From Treponema sp. (lineage in GTDB: Bacteria > Spirochaetota > Spirochaetia > Treponematales > Breznakiellaceae), in the NCBI GenBank assembly GCA_009777995.1, contig WRKT01000004.1, positions 1-64,000 of the forward strand: a stretch of 64,000 nt of DNA. Reading direction: 5' to 3'. The position numbers and the translations under genes were made by a program. The notes under the pieces are model-generated. The model had not been told where the DNA came from, ran no database searches, and saw only the letters and a program-made list of their open reading frames with translations. This document shows positions 1-7,998 of the stretch, one piece after another (within the stretch, counting starts at the first letter, position 1; every line of letters starts with the position of its first letter).

Positions 1-81
1 AAGCTCTATCTTGTAATCCCGCATTATTCTGGCTCTTTCTTCTTCGTCCTTGCTTATCGTCATTAATACAAGACTTGCCAT
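1..81 (-). CDS. Partial CDS at window edge, Rpn/PD-(D/E)XK-associated small protein
   Basis: Only the first 27 codons are inside the window; the gene continues leftwards. The product begins MASLVLMTISKDEEERARI and is charged and helical. A strong ribosome binding site (AGGAGGAGGG) lies about 7 bases before the ATG, so this is a real start and not an internal methionine. It sits 43 bp downstream of the PD-(D/E)XK gene on the same strand. The 'SKDEEERARI' style resembles the C-terminal helical part of Rpn/PDDEXK_2-type proteins in spirochaetes, so it may be a split-off or remnant piece of such a gene. The function is unknown. Confidence 0.5.
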   Translation of the reverse strand, partial: MASLVLMTISKDEEERARIMRDYKIEL

Positions 82-124
82 GGCTATACCCTCCTCCTGC
101 TCGGATAATTATATCCTCTTTTCT

Positions 125-991
125 TTAGGAGGTCGCCGGGGCAGAGAGGTTTTTGACTTTTTCGAGGTCGAGCATTGTGGCTGAGGCAACAGTTTCGGGA
201 GAGAAACCCAGGTTAAGCATGTTTTGTGCTATGTCTAGGGTATTAAGAGCTTTAACTTTAGCCTCCCGCTTGGCATCCCATTCGGCTATCAAGCCCATTT
301 TAGTCCATACTTCCACTAACGGATTTGTATCACTGATTGTTTCCATATTTTTTGCCTCCTCTACGGCACGGATATTTGCTCTTGTAATGCCTTCAAGATA
401 AGTATACATCATGGGATAGTCTTTATAAAGCTCTGATTTATCACCCATCTTTAATAATATTGACTGGTCAAGTTTCTTACTTAAGCCCTTAAGCCATAGA
501 TTATCTTCCATGAATAGTTTCCTGTTATCAATAAACTGTATGGGTAAAACATCATTTGCTATATAATGGACTCCTCGCTGAATCTTTTTAATCGTATACC
601 CTATATCTTTATGCAAATATTTAAACAATTTCTTAGGCACATGACTATAAACAAACGATATTGTTATATCCTCTATCGGGATATTGTTTAAATAGGCATA
701 AATCCAAGCATAGCCATGAACCTTTTTATAGCTTGAAATCGACAGATGATCATCAGGGCTCTTATATTCGAAAATATTTATTTCCCTGAAATTAGCTGCA
801 AAATTTTTCTTGATCATGACATCTTTAGGTTTCTTGATGATCACACAATCGATCTTCAGCGGTTCAGTGGTAAGCTGCTCTTCAGACTTGATTTCAAGAG
901 AATCCAAGTATGGCTTTAATTCGAGGTGAATTGCAGCGATAAAGAGCGGATGCCAGGCAGTCCTTGGCCGGTTTGTTATTGGCTTTTCCAT
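125..991 (-). CDS. Rpn-like PD-(D/E)XK nuclease family protein
   Basis: The 288-aa product has the layout of the Rpn/transposase-associated PD-(D/E)XK nucleases that are multicopy in treponemes. The N-terminal 'WHPLFIAA' segment is followed by a core in which Asp48 (in KIDCVII) and Glu75-x-Lys77 (in FEYKSP) match the D...ExK catalytic motif. The C-terminal 70 residues are helical and end in 'LGFSPETVASAT', the short repeat-like tail often found in this family. Rpn proteins in E. coli are DNA endonucleases that promote RecA-independent recombination; activity here is inferred from the motif. No transposase or inverted repeat is visible next to it. It is divergent from the Uma2 gene across a 143-bp gap. 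Confidence 0.75.
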   Translation of the reverse strand: MEKPITNRPRTAWHPLFIAAIHLELKPYLDSLEIKSEEQLTTEPLKIDCVIIKKPKDVMIKKNFAANFREINIFEYKSPDDHLSISSYKKVHGYAWIYAYLNNIPIEDITISFVYSHVPKKLFKYLHKDIGYTIKKIQRGVHYIANDVLPIQFIDNRKLFMEDNLWLKGLSKKLDQSILLKMGDKSELYKDYPMMYTYLEGITRANIRAVEEAKNMETISDTNPLVEVWTKMGLIAEWDAKREAKVKALNTLDIAQNMLNLGFSPETVASATMLDLEKVKNLSAPATS

Positions 992-1134
992 ACCTATATA
1001 CTGCGCGGATATGAGTTTTGCTTTGAAATTCTAGAAAAAAGTTGAAAAATTTTAAGGCAAATCTCATCTTGGTGCAGTATTTATTACAGTGGCACAGAAA
1101 GCCAAATTAAGTTATAATGTTGGAGGTGAAAACA

Positions 1135-1701
1135 ATGGCAGATCCGGTCGAGAATATCGAGCGCTACACTTATGCTGATTATACGACTTTCCCTGAGGAC
1201 ATGAAATGCGAGCTTATAAATGGCATCATCCACATGATGTCATCCCCGTCTCTCCGGCATCAGAGGATGGTTAGGGATTTAACTGTGCAATTGTCAGGTC
1301 TTTTAGAAGGGAAGCATTGTGAAGTCATGGTTTCTCCGTTTGATGTACGACTATTCCCTGAAGAAGATAATTCAGACAATTTTGTAGTAATCCCTGATCT
1401 TTCAGTAATCTGCGATCCCGGAAAACTGGCGGACGGTAAGGCCTGTAGGGGAGCACCTGACTTTATCATCGAAATACTATCCCCTGCAACCATGAAACGT
1501 GACCTTCAAGTAAAAAAACAGCTCTATGAAAAGGCAGGAGTTAGAGAATGTTGGTTTATAGATCAAGAGGTTCTATACAAATGTATACTTGAAAACGGTT
1601 CTTATTCTGAAACGGAATTATCTTATCTCTTTAGCAAGGAGCCGATCCAAGTAATTGCCCTGCCCGGCATTTCGCTCACAATTCCGGCAGACTTAGCATA
1701 A
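1135..1701 (+). CDS. Uma2 family (DUF820) endonuclease-fold protein
   Basis: The 188-aa product matches the Uma2/DUF820 family, a restriction-endonuclease fold found in many copies in cyanobacteria and spirochaetes. Visible signatures are 'CELINGIIHMM' (Glu26), 'VIPDLSVIC' (Asp88), 'PDFIIEILSP' (Glu113) and 'KKQLYEKAGVRECWFID'. I chose the ATG at 1135 over the upstream ATG at 1117 because a good ribosome binding site (GGAGGTG, 1122-1128) lies 6 bases before 1135. A TATAAT-like -10 box at 1113-1118 would then give a very short leader, but no convincing -35 was found. The family's true biological role is unsettled. The gene stands alone, divergent from the Rpn-like gene. Confidence 0.8.
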   Translation: MADPVENIERYTYADYTTFPEDMKCELINGIIHMMSSPSLRHQRMVRDLTVQLSGLLEGKHCEVMVSPFDVRLFPEEDNSDNFVVIPDLSVICDPGKLADGKACRGAPDFIIEILSPATMKRDLQVKKQLYEKAGVRECWFIDQEVLYKCILENGSYSETELSYLFSKEPIQVIALPGISLTIPADLA

Positions 1702-1711
1702 CCCGGCTAAA

Positions 1712-2800
1712 CTAATATTCGCCGTTTGGATTTTCTCGTTCCCTTCTTGGGATATAGGGCGGACGATCAACAAAGCCTATCTTATAGCCGATTCCAAAGC
1801 TTATTACCCAGCGATTCCAGGGGATTCTCTCAGGATAATCAAATCCGCGGGCTGCATAGGGGCTTGGCGTTCTGATATTCCCAAGTGTATACATGAAATT
1901 GGCATCCACAAAGAAAGCGCCCATTGGGCCGCCTCTTACACCGAATTGCATCCCGCCTCCCACAGAGCCGGGCGGAATGTGTACACCCTGAACAGTGTTT
2001 AGCTGGACCTGACCCATTAAATAAGGTTCGAGCATAAAATGTCTTTCAGGTTTTATTGGGAATTTGACCTGGACACCAAGGCCGGGTATAAAGGCATTAC
2101 TTAGCGGGTCGCCAAACCTTACAAGCAGGGCAAGCTCTGAGCTCATCCAGTGGAGATACTGTAACTCGAAGCCAAGGGTTACCCCGGCGTTATAATCAAC
2201 AACGTGATGCAAAGGCAGGGGTCTTTCATTACGATTCTGAGAGCCGTCAGCGTTTGTAAGCCAAACCTCGCGAACATCTCTTAGAGCATGAACGGTAAAC
2301 GGCAAATCGAGGGAAAGACGGATGTAAAACCACTTATTGCGCCATAGGTCATCCTGTATTTCAAGATCACCGAGCCTTGTAAGGGGAACATTGGCCATGG
2401 CCTGATATAGTAAAAACAGGTTAAACTCGTACATTTCTTCCACCTCGGTGAAGGGGAAGCCAAAGGCAACCATTTCTACATCGCCCTCTCTCTGGATCAG
2501 CGTAACTTGCAGTAGAAATTGCGGCTCATCGGGTGGTGCCGGCTCTTCAAAGCCGTCTTCATAAAGAACCATATTTTGTCTGACTTCGAGCCTTAGCACA
2601 TAGTCAGCTTCGTTAATATTATCTGTAAGGGCATAACTGGCAGCAAGCGTTTCCGCATCAAAATTTTCTTTAAAAAACATTGCATGGTCAGGTCTTGCGG
2701 CCATGACGGGGGGTATATGAACAAGGATATCTTCTCTTGTTTGAGCAAAAATCGGCGCAACCAAGAGAAGAGCAAAAAACAAGCCTGAAAGTTTTTTCAT
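1712..2800 (-). CDS. Exported outer-membrane-like beta-barrel protein, unknown
   Basis: The 362-aa product starts with a clear signal peptide (MKKLSGLFFALLLVAPIFAQ; cleavage likely after residue 19-20). Residues 20-150 look like a periplasmic alpha/beta domain ('EADYVLRLEVRQN', 'FLLQVTLIQREG'). Residues 155-350 alternate aromatic and hydrophobic residues in a pattern typical of beta-barrel strands ('GVTLGFELQYLHW', 'MQFGVRGGPMGAFFVDANFMYTLG'). An outer membrane location in a spirochaete is inferred. I do not recognise a named family. It lies 67 bp downstream of the butyrate kinase gene on the same strand, so co-transcription is possible but not shown. Confidence 0.6.
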   Translation of the reverse strand: MKKLSGLFFALLLVAPIFAQTREDILVHIPPVMAARPDHAMFFKENFDAETLAASYALTDNINEADYVLRLEVRQNMVLYEDGFEEPAPPDEPQFLLQVTLIQREGDVEMVAFGFPFTEVEEMYEFNLFLLYQAMANVPLTRLGDLEIQDDLWRNKWFYIRLSLDLPFTVHALRDVREVWLTNADGSQNRNERPLPLHHVVDYNAGVTLGFELQYLHWMSSELALLVRFGDPLSNAFIPGLGVQVKFPIKPERHFMLEPYLMGQVQLNTVQGVHIPPGSVGGGMQFGVRGGPMGAFFVDANFMYTLGNIRTPSPYAARGFDYPERIPWNRWVISFGIGYKIGFVDRPPYIPRRERENPNGEY

Positions 2801-2867
2801 ATAATCTAATAATACTACACTTTTGATCGAAAATCAATAATTCCGGTTAAATCCCTCCGAGATCAAA

Positions 2868-3956
2868 TCAGAGGTATTCCAAAGGCTTTGCTTCCCCCCT
2901 GAGAGCACGCAATGCGCCTCCTGCTAGGGCCCAAACCTCATCTTCACCCGGGTAAAGGTGCACTTTTGCAAGCTTACTTACCCGGTTTTTAATAGTATCG
3001 GTAACTCTTTCGGAATAAGCAAGGCCGCCGGTAATGATTATTGCATCAACATTACATTCAAGGGCAACAACCATAGCACCAATCTCCTTGGAAATTTGGT
3101 AAAGCATGGAATCTAGTACCAATTTGGCGAAATCATCACCTTCTTTCTCTTTTTTTAGCACTTCGGGAACATCACTGGTACCAAGATAGGCCTTTACCCC
3201 GCCCTCGCCTGCAATCTTCTTTTTGAGCTGTGCCTGCGTAAATTTCCCCGAAAAGCATAGATCGATCAACTGCATTGCAGGGACACCGCCGCTGCGCTCA
3301 GGGGTAAACGGGCCCTCCCCGTATAAGCCATTATTTGCATCAATAACTTTACCTAGGCGATGGGCGCCAACGCTGATGCCGCCGCCAAGATGGGCAATAA
3401 CAAGGTTCAAATCCTCATACTTCTTCCCATGCTCGGAGGCATATCGCCTTGCAATGGCTTTCTGATTGAGGGCATGAAAAACACTCACCCTATCAATTTC
3501 GGGCACTCCGCTGAGTCTTGTATATGGCTCCATTTCATCCACAACCACAGGGTCTACAATGTATGCGGGGATTCCAAGGGGAGTTGCAATTTCAGAGGCG
3601 ATAAGTCCCCCAAGGCAGGTTGCATGCATTGCTGCTTTAGAAGTATGAAGGTCTTCCATCATTCTATCATTTATATGATAAATCCCTGAGGGTATTGGCT
3701 TGATTAAACCGCCCCTGCCTGCAACTGCATCCAAGGTTTTAATGTCTACCCCTGCATCGGAAAGACTTTTAAGCATTGCATCGCGGCGGAACTCTTTTTG
3801 CCCCGGAATTGTCCCGAAACTGTTCAATTTCTCGGCATCGTGACGAACCGTCTCGATTAGAATACAGTCTTCATCATCATAGATACCAAACTTCGTCGAA
3901 GTCGATCCCGGGTTAAAGGCCAATATCCGGAAAGCACCCTGTTTTTTCTCTGTCAT
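2868..3956 (-). CDS. buk: Butyrate kinase
   Basis: This is a full-length (362 aa) acetate/butyrate kinase family enzyme. The N-terminal phosphate-binding segment 'LAFNPGSTSTKFGIYDDE' is followed by family motifs 'HLGGGISVGAH' (about residue 190), 'GEGPFTPERSGGVP' and 'VDAIIITGGLAYSE' near the C terminus. The length and the 'ERSGG' motif fit butyrate kinase better than acetate kinase (about 400 aa). It converts butyryl phosphate and ADP to butyrate and ATP in the cytoplasm, or acts on a branched-chain acyl phosphate in the reverse direction. No phosphotransbutyrylase gene is adjacent, which is unusual because ptb and buk are often paired. Confidence 0.93.
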   Translation of the reverse strand: MTEKKQGAFRILAFNPGSTSTKFGIYDDEDCILIETVRHDAEKLNSFGTIPGQKEFRRDAMLKSLSDAGVDIKTLDAVAGRGGLIKPIPSGIYHINDRMMEDLHTSKAAMHATCLGGLIASEIATPLGIPAYIVDPVVVDEMEPYTRLSGVPEIDRVSVFHALNQKAIARRYASEHGKKYEDLNLVIAHLGGGISVGAHRLGKVIDANNGLYGEGPFTPERSGGVPAMQLIDLCFSGKFTQAQLKKKIAGEGGVKAYLGTSDVPEVLKKEKEGDDFAKLVLDSMLYQISKEIGAMVVALECNVDAIIITGGLAYSERVTDTIKNRVSKLAKVHLYPGEDEVWALAGGALRALRGEAKPLEYL

Positions 3957-3971
3957 GAAATTAATATAACA

Positions 3972-5024
3972 TTATTTTGCCTTCTCATACCATACTCCTT
4001 TAGTGGTCCCGTTTTTGAGGAGGTAACCGTCCTTTGCCAGCTTATTAATCGTTTTAGCAGCAGTGTTTATATTCAAACCAAGTTTATTTGCAATATCGCC
4101 TGTACTCCATTCCGGTTTTTCATTAAATAAATCTAAAATGAGGCGTGCGTTTCTACTCAGGTTTATGTCTGCTTTGGGCATTGTATTGATCTTCTCTTCT
4201 AAATGCCTTTTTTGTTTTAAAAGTGTATTAAAAAAAAATGATAACCATGGTTCATAATTAACATTATTTCCCCATATATCTCTCTGCGTTCTTCTAAGTG
4301 CACGATAATATCCTTCTTTATTAACTTCTATTATAGATTCGATGGATGCATATGGAATATATGCATAGCCTTTTTTTAGGAGCAGCATGGCTGTCAGCGC
4401 ACGCGAGAGGCGGCCATTACCGTCCTGAAAAGGATGTATAGCCAGAAAATGAACGATAAACATGCCAATTACAATCAATGGATGCAGAAAATTATCATCA
4501 AGGTTACTGCGAGTCCATTCGACAAGCTCTTCCATATAGCGAGGTGTGTCAAATGGTGATGTAGTTTGAAATACTATACCAATTTCTCTACCTTCGCTGT
4601 CATAAGCAGCAACAGAATTGGGGAGTTTCTTATATTCACCGCGGTGTTTCTCATCCTTGCCCACATAACGAAGTAAATCTCGGTGCAATTGCTTGATATA
4701 ATTCTCTGATAATGGAATATAAAGATAATTATCAAAGATTGTCTCCATTAATTCAGCATAACCTGCAACTTCTTCCTCATCGCGTGAGCCGAAAGATTTT
4801 CTATCTATACGGGACAATAATTTTTCCACTTCTAAATCCGAAAGTTTATTTCCCTCGATGCGATTTGAAGAGCCTATAGATTCGATTGTGGAAACTCTTT
4901 TTAAAGCTTTTAACTGTTCAGGCCTTAAATCCTTGAGCCCCGTCCAAGCCCCTTTAAACTCATCCAGCTCTGCAATAATGCTGAGCATTTCAGGTGTAAT
5001 AATGATATTTGATGTACTTATCAT
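3972..5024 (-). CDS. Fic family protein (class II), probable AMPylator with C-terminal winged helix
   Basis: The 350-aa product carries the catalytic loop HPFQDGNGRLSR (His197-Arg208), which transfers AMP from ATP to a hydroxyl side chain on target proteins. Upstream, Ser53-x3-Glu57-Gly58 ('SNRIEG') matches the inhibitory helix motif [S/T]xxxE[G/N] in the N-terminal position of class II Fic proteins, so it should be auto-inhibited. Residues 290-350 form a winged-helix-like DNA-binding domain ('WSTGDIANKLGLNINTAAKTINKLAKDGYL'), suggesting autoregulation. The start ATG at 5022-5024 has no visible Shine-Dalgarno, and the upstream region consists of 10-bp tandem repeats. It lies immediately after the DEAD-box helicase gene. 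Confidence 0.9.
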   Translation of the reverse strand: MISTSNIIITPEMLSIIAELDEFKGAWTGLKDLRPEQLKALKRVSTIESIGSSNRIEGNKLSDLEVEKLLSRIDRKSFGSRDEEEVAGYAELMETIFDNYLYIPLSENYIKQLHRDLLRYVGKDEKHRGEYKKLPNSVAAYDSEGREIGIVFQTTSPFDTPRYMEELVEWTRSNLDDNFLHPLIVIGMFIVHFLAIHPFQDGNGRLSRALTAMLLLKKGYAYIPYASIESIIEVNKEGYYRALRRTQRDIWGNNVNYEPWLSFFFNTLLKQKRHLEEKINTMPKADINLSRNARLILDLFNEKPEWSTGDIANKLGLNINTAAKTINKLAKDGYLLKNGTTKGVWYEKAK

Positions 5025-5033
5025 TATTTAATT

Positions 5034-5083
5034 GTACGAGAAAGTACGAGAAAGTACAAGATAATACGAGAAAGTACGAGATA
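5034..5083. repeat. Five tandem 10-bp repeats upstream of fic
   Basis: Five contiguous 10-bp units run without a gap: GTACGAGAAA twice, GTACAAGATA, ATACGAGAAA and GTACGAGATA. They fill the gap between the DEAD-box helicase stop (5091) and the fic start (5024). A 10-bp period puts each copy on the same face of the helix. They may be an operator for the Fic winged helix or a slippage-prone promoter element. Confidence 0.9.
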
Positions 5084-5090
5084 AGTATCG

Positions 5091-6734
5091 CTACTTCTTG
5101 CCGAAAATACCGAGGAGTTTGGAGAGGATGCCTTTCTTTGGGGTTGTAGGCTCGGGGGCGGGGGTCGCAGGGTTTGCGGCTGCCGGGGCCTCGGGGGTTC
5201 CCGGGGCGGGGGCCCGGGCGGCCTGTCCGGCATTCGGGGCCTTCTTCCCTGAGCGGTCTCGCCTTTTGCGGCCCTTGTTTTTATCTCTGCGATTGTCGCC
5301 GCGGGCTCCGTCGCCGGGGGTGCTCGTCCGGGGACTGCTTTTATCGTATTTTTGGCGGTAATAGGCCATCCTTTCATCAAAAGAAAGGTTCGACAGGTTT
5401 TCGTCTGTCGTTTGACCGGTGGGCCTGCCGACCTCGGCTTCTTGGTCGGTTTTGAGCCGCGGTTTTCTATCTCGGGGGTCTTTCCTTGAACTTTTCGATT
5501 TTAATCGATCTTTTCTGCCCGGTTTTTCTGTATCTTTGCCTCTATTACCGGGGCGATCATCGTAACGGTCTGTCTGTATGCGCTTGCCTTCGGTCTTATC
5601 TTCCGATAAGAGCTCAGGGGCGGCTGTTTCGGAGGGAATTTTCCCCCCGACAAAGCGCTCGATCTTGGGCAGCTCATAGACATCCTGCTCACTTGCCAGG
5701 GTGATAGCTTTCCCTGTCTTTCCCGCCCTTGCTGTACGGCCTATGCGGTGGACATAGTTTTCTGTTTCGTTCGGAAGGTCGTAGTTTATTACAAGGGCAA
5801 GGTCTTCAATATCAAGGCCCCTTGCGGCGACATCGGTGGCTACAAGGTAGCGGAGTTTCCCCGACTTTATATCTTCGATGATTTTTAAGCGCTTAGGCTG
5901 AGGTAAGTCGCCCATTATGAACTCGCAGTCAATTCCGTTTAACCTGAGCCGTTTTGCAACAATTTCGGTATACTGCTTGGTATTACAGAAAATGATAGCG
6001 CTTTCAGGGTCTTCCCGCTTGAGAATTCCCAATAGGAGTTTCATTTTATCTGCTGATGATACATGATAAAGGACCTGTTCCACTTCTTCCACTGTTACCA
6101 TTTCCGGTTCTATTGCAATCTCGAAGGGGTTTCGGGTATATTCCCAGGCAAGATTTTTAACCCAGGCGTTCAGGGTGGCGCTAAAGAGCATGGTTTGACG
6201 GCGATCCACAGGCGGAACTGCTCGGATAAGCTTCCTTAGGTCAGGGTAGAAGCCCATGTCGAACATTCGGTCGGCCTCGTCAAGCACTAGGAAGGCGATT
6301 TCCATAAGGTTCATCTTACCGCTCTGGTTCAAATCCAGAACTCGCCCGGGTGTGCCTATCATTATTCGGACATTATCTCTAAGGAGTTTTGACTGTTGGG
6401 TATAACCTACCCCACCGAAGAAGCTCCCGATTTTAAAGGAAAGATGCTTGCCAATGACCTTGGCCTCTTCCTCAACTTGAACGGCAAGCTCCCGTGTGGG
6501 CACCATGATAATCGCTTTCTTTCCCTGAAGCATCGGCTCGGAGAGCAGGCGCTGAAAAATGACAACAAGGAAGGCGGCTGTCTTGCCTGTCCCTGTCTGA
6601 GACTGAACATAAAGGTCCTGGCCGCTAAAAGCACTCCGGAATACCTGCTCCTGCACAGGCATACAGTCAATATATCCTGCTTCGGTCAGAGCTTTTTCCA
6701 GATCGGGATGCAAATTCAATTCAGAGAACTTCAT
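5091..6734 (-). CDS. DEAD-box ATP-dependent RNA helicase with basic and Ala/Pro-rich tail
   Basis: The 547-aa product is an RhlE-type DEAD-box helicase. In order it shows the Q motif region (PVQEQVF), motif I QTGTGKT (about 46-52), PTRELA, motif II DEAD (152-155), motif III SAT (185-187), 'VATDVAARGLDIEDL' and motif VI 'HRIGRTARAG'. Beyond about residue 390 a long low-complexity tail, rich in Arg/Lys/Asp and then Ala/Pro/Thr, ends in a hydrophobic 'KLLGIFGKK'. Such tails give non-specific RNA or ribosome binding. The likely role is RNA remodelling in cold adaptation, ribosome assembly or mRNA decay. The 3' end of the gene is much more GC-rich than its surroundings. Confidence 0.92.
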   Translation of the reverse strand: MKFSELNLHPDLEKALTEAGYIDCMPVQEQVFRSAFSGQDLYVQSQTGTGKTAAFLVVIFQRLLSEPMLQGKKAIIMVPTRELAVQVEEEAKVIGKHLSFKIGSFFGGVGYTQQSKLLRDNVRIMIGTPGRVLDLNQSGKMNLMEIAFLVLDEADRMFDMGFYPDLRKLIRAVPPVDRRQTMLFSATLNAWVKNLAWEYTRNPFEIAIEPEMVTVEEVEQVLYHVSSADKMKLLLGILKREDPESAIIFCNTKQYTEIVAKRLRLNGIDCEFIMGDLPQPKRLKIIEDIKSGKLRYLVATDVAARGLDIEDLALVINYDLPNETENYVHRIGRTARAGKTGKAITLASEQDVYELPKIERFVGGKIPSETAAPELLSEDKTEGKRIQTDRYDDRPGNRGKDTEKPGRKDRLKSKSSRKDPRDRKPRLKTDQEAEVGRPTGQTTDENLSNLSFDERMAYYRQKYDKSSPRTSTPGDGARGDNRRDKNKGRKRRDRSGKKAPNAGQAARAPAPGTPEAPAAANPATPAPEPTTPKKGILSKLLGIFGKK

Positions 6735-6777
6735 ACTGTTAGTTTATGGTATCTTTTTTTACAATAAAAGAATAGTG

Positions 6778-7404
6778 TCAAGATGCAGACATGCTGCTAT
6801 TTTTTGCACTAATTGCTTTATCCAGGATTTTAATTAATTTACTATATTGACCATTAAATGCTTCAATATCGGCCTGCAATAATTCATTGTTATCTATTTC
6901 ACTAAAATCTAAAGTATAGTTGGCATTTAACGATAATTGCCTAAAATATTCTCGCAGGGTTCTGCCATTACCTTCTCGAAATGGGTGCAAAGCATTTATT
7001 TCACCTATATAGTATGCCATTCTTTCAATAAATTTTTGCTTTTTTAACCCATTTAAGTAATTTTCTTGAAATAAATCTGCAAATATCTTACGAGCACTTG
7101 TGGTTATATATTGCCCCCTGCAAAAAATAGAGCTTCCCTTAGAGAAAAAATCCCCTTGTCTTATTAATCCGGCCCAATCATAAACTTCAGAGAAAATTAT
7201 CTTATGTATTTTACATAAATCTTCAAAATCAAATTTATCCAATATCGTCATATTATGAAGCATGAGTAGCTTAATACTAGTAATTTCTTTCTCAGCTATC
7301 GCTAAATCTTCTTCGCTATATATTCCAAGTTTATTTTTCAAAACTGTGGTTCCGGGGTAAAAATAAGAATCGGTACCTTCATATGTATAGTCATATTTAT
7401 GCAA
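6778..7404 (-). CDS. Fic/DOC toxin, class I (VbhT-like Fic domain)
   Basis: The 208-aa product is a compact Fic protein with the catalytic motif HPFREGNGRTLR (His140-Arg151) and the preceding 'YDWAGLIRQGDF' flap segment typical of VbhT/BepA-type Fic domains. There is no inhibitory helix inside it. The partner antitoxin gene lies 2 bp upstream on the same strand and carries that helix. The predicted activity is AMPylation of a cytoplasmic target; VbhT and related enzymes modify DNA gyrase and topoisomerase IV, but the target here is unknown. The gene is AT-rich compared with the neighbouring helicase, consistent with an accessory module. Confidence 0.88.
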   Translation of the reverse strand: MHKYDYTYEGTDSYFYPGTTVLKNKLGIYSEEDLAIAEKEITSIKLLMLHNMTILDKFDFEDLCKIHKIIFSEVYDWAGLIRQGDFFSKGSSIFCRGQYITTSARKIFADLFQENYLNGLKKQKFIERMAYYIGEINALHPFREGNGRTLREYFRQLSLNANYTLDFSEIDNNELLQADIEAFNGQYSKLIKILDKAISAKNSSMSAS

Positions 7405-7406
7405 AA

Positions 7407-7580
7407 TTACACTTCCACAACTGTATGCTTCTTTATTGTTTCCTGTAACACTTTTAGAATATCGTCTTTACCATTTAAACAATTTCTTAGTCGATTTTTA
7501 TCCTCTTCTGAAAGAGGCATATCCTCCATTCTCATGGAAAAATCTATGTTCTTAATAATTTTTTCAATATCATAGTCCAT
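7407..7580 (-). CDS. VbhA-like antitoxin of the Fic pair
   Basis: A 57-aa helical protein ends 2 bp before the Fic toxin start. Ser15-x3-Glu19-Asp20 ('SMRMED') resembles the inhibitory motif [S/T]xxxE[G/N], and the following 'LSEEDKNRLRNCLNGKDD' looks like the second helix of VbhA-type antitoxins. In this family the Glu pairs with a Fic arginine and blocks ATP gamma-phosphate binding. An alternative ATG at 7598 would add six residues; I prefer 7580 because GGAGGA lies directly before it. The motif has Asp where Gly or Asn is usual. The pairing follows mainly from context and motif. Confidence 0.78.
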   Translation of the reverse strand: MDYDIEKIIKNIDFSMRMEDMPLSEEDKNRLRNCLNGKDDILKVLQETIKKHTVVEV

Positions 7581-7669
7581 AAATCCTCCAAAAGCCATAA
7601 TTTTATACTTTCATTATATCACATTTTACTGATTTAAGCAGTAGATTATATCTTAAGTTATTTGCGCCC

Positions 7670-7699
7670 TTTACACCGGGCACAGATGTGATGTATAGT
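7670..7699 (+). promoter_or_regulatory. Probable promoter of the tRNA-Ser genes
   Basis: TTTACA (7670-7675) and TATAGT (7694-7699) are separated by 18 bp. The predicted start of transcription is about 8 bases before the first tRNA-Ser. Both boxes are close to the sigma-70 consensus. Confidence 0.55.
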
Positions 7700-7713
7700 G
7701 CAATTTATCCATA

Positions 7714-7798
7714 GGAGCGGTGTCCGAGTGGTTGAAGGAGGCGGTTTCGAAAACCGTTGTGCCGTAAGGTACCGGGGGTTCGAATCCCCCTTGCTCCG
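7714..7798 (+). tRNA. tRNA-Ser (anticodon CGA)
   Basis: The cloverleaf is complete: acceptor GGAGCGG pairs with TTGCTCC, the anticodon loop is TTCGAAA with anticodon CGA (reads UCG), there is a long type II variable arm, and the T-loop is TTCGAAT in a GGGGG/CCCCC stem. CCA is not encoded. It is the first of two tandem tRNA-Ser genes. Confidence 0.95.
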
Positions 7799-7818
7799 AA
7801 CGGAGTTCGGAGCAAGGG
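7788..7818 (+). terminator. Hairpin formed by the tRNA-Ser(CGA) 3' end and its inverted copy
   Basis: The last bases of the tRNA plus three more (7788-7801) are perfectly repeated in inverse at 7805-7818, giving a 14-bp stem with a 3-base loop (GGA). It could act as a processing or termination signal, but it competes with the tRNA fold because it uses the acceptor strand. No T-run follows. Confidence 0.6.
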
Positions 7819-7862
7819 AGCTCTTCGAGTCCCCCCTGCTCGATGAACCCCGCAGAATTTCT

Positions 7863-7949
7863 GGAGAGATGACCGAGCGGCCGAAGGTGTACGATTGGAA
7901 GTCGTATGTACCCGGAAGGGTACCGAGGGTTCAAATCCCTCTCTCTCCG
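7863..7949 (+). tRNA. tRNA-Ser (anticodon GGA)
   Basis: The acceptor GGAGAGA pairs with TCTCTCC. The anticodon stem TACGA/TCGTA holds loop TTGGAAG, giving anticodon GGA (reads UCC/UCU). There is a long variable arm, and the T-loop is TTCAAAT with a GAGGG/CCCTC-type stem. CCA is not encoded. It lies 64 bp after the tRNA-Ser(CGA) gene and is probably in the same transcript. Confidence 0.95.
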
Positions 7950-7998
7950 TAACCAAAAAGCCTGCTAAAATCGAGGATTTTGCAGGCTTTTTGGTTAC
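7949..7998. terminator. Long rho-independent-like terminator after the tRNA-Ser genes
   Basis: Arms 7949-7972 and 7976-7998 form a 23-bp stem with one bulged T (7966) and loop GAG. The descending arm carries a T5 run at 7988-7992 and the ascending arm A-runs, so it could stop transcription from either side. It begins directly at the last base of tRNA-Ser(GGA). Confidence 0.8.

Noticed and set aside
125-991. Complete transposable element around the Rpn-like gene
   Set aside because: No terminal inverted repeats, target duplication or transposase could be recognised, and the window ends too close on the left side.
1112-1118. TATAAT as promoter of the Uma2 gene
   Set aside because: No convincing -35 sequence lies upstream and the transcription start would fall at the ribosome binding site, so it is left out of the feature list.
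5024-5380. 118-codon minus-strand frame over the helicase tail and the 10-bp repeats
   Set aside because: It is an alternative frame of the low-complexity helicase tail and ends in translated repeats; no family or ribosome binding site.
7671-7956. Several open frames of 83-87 codons over the tRNA-Ser genes
   Set aside because: They are translations of tRNA sequence on either strand.
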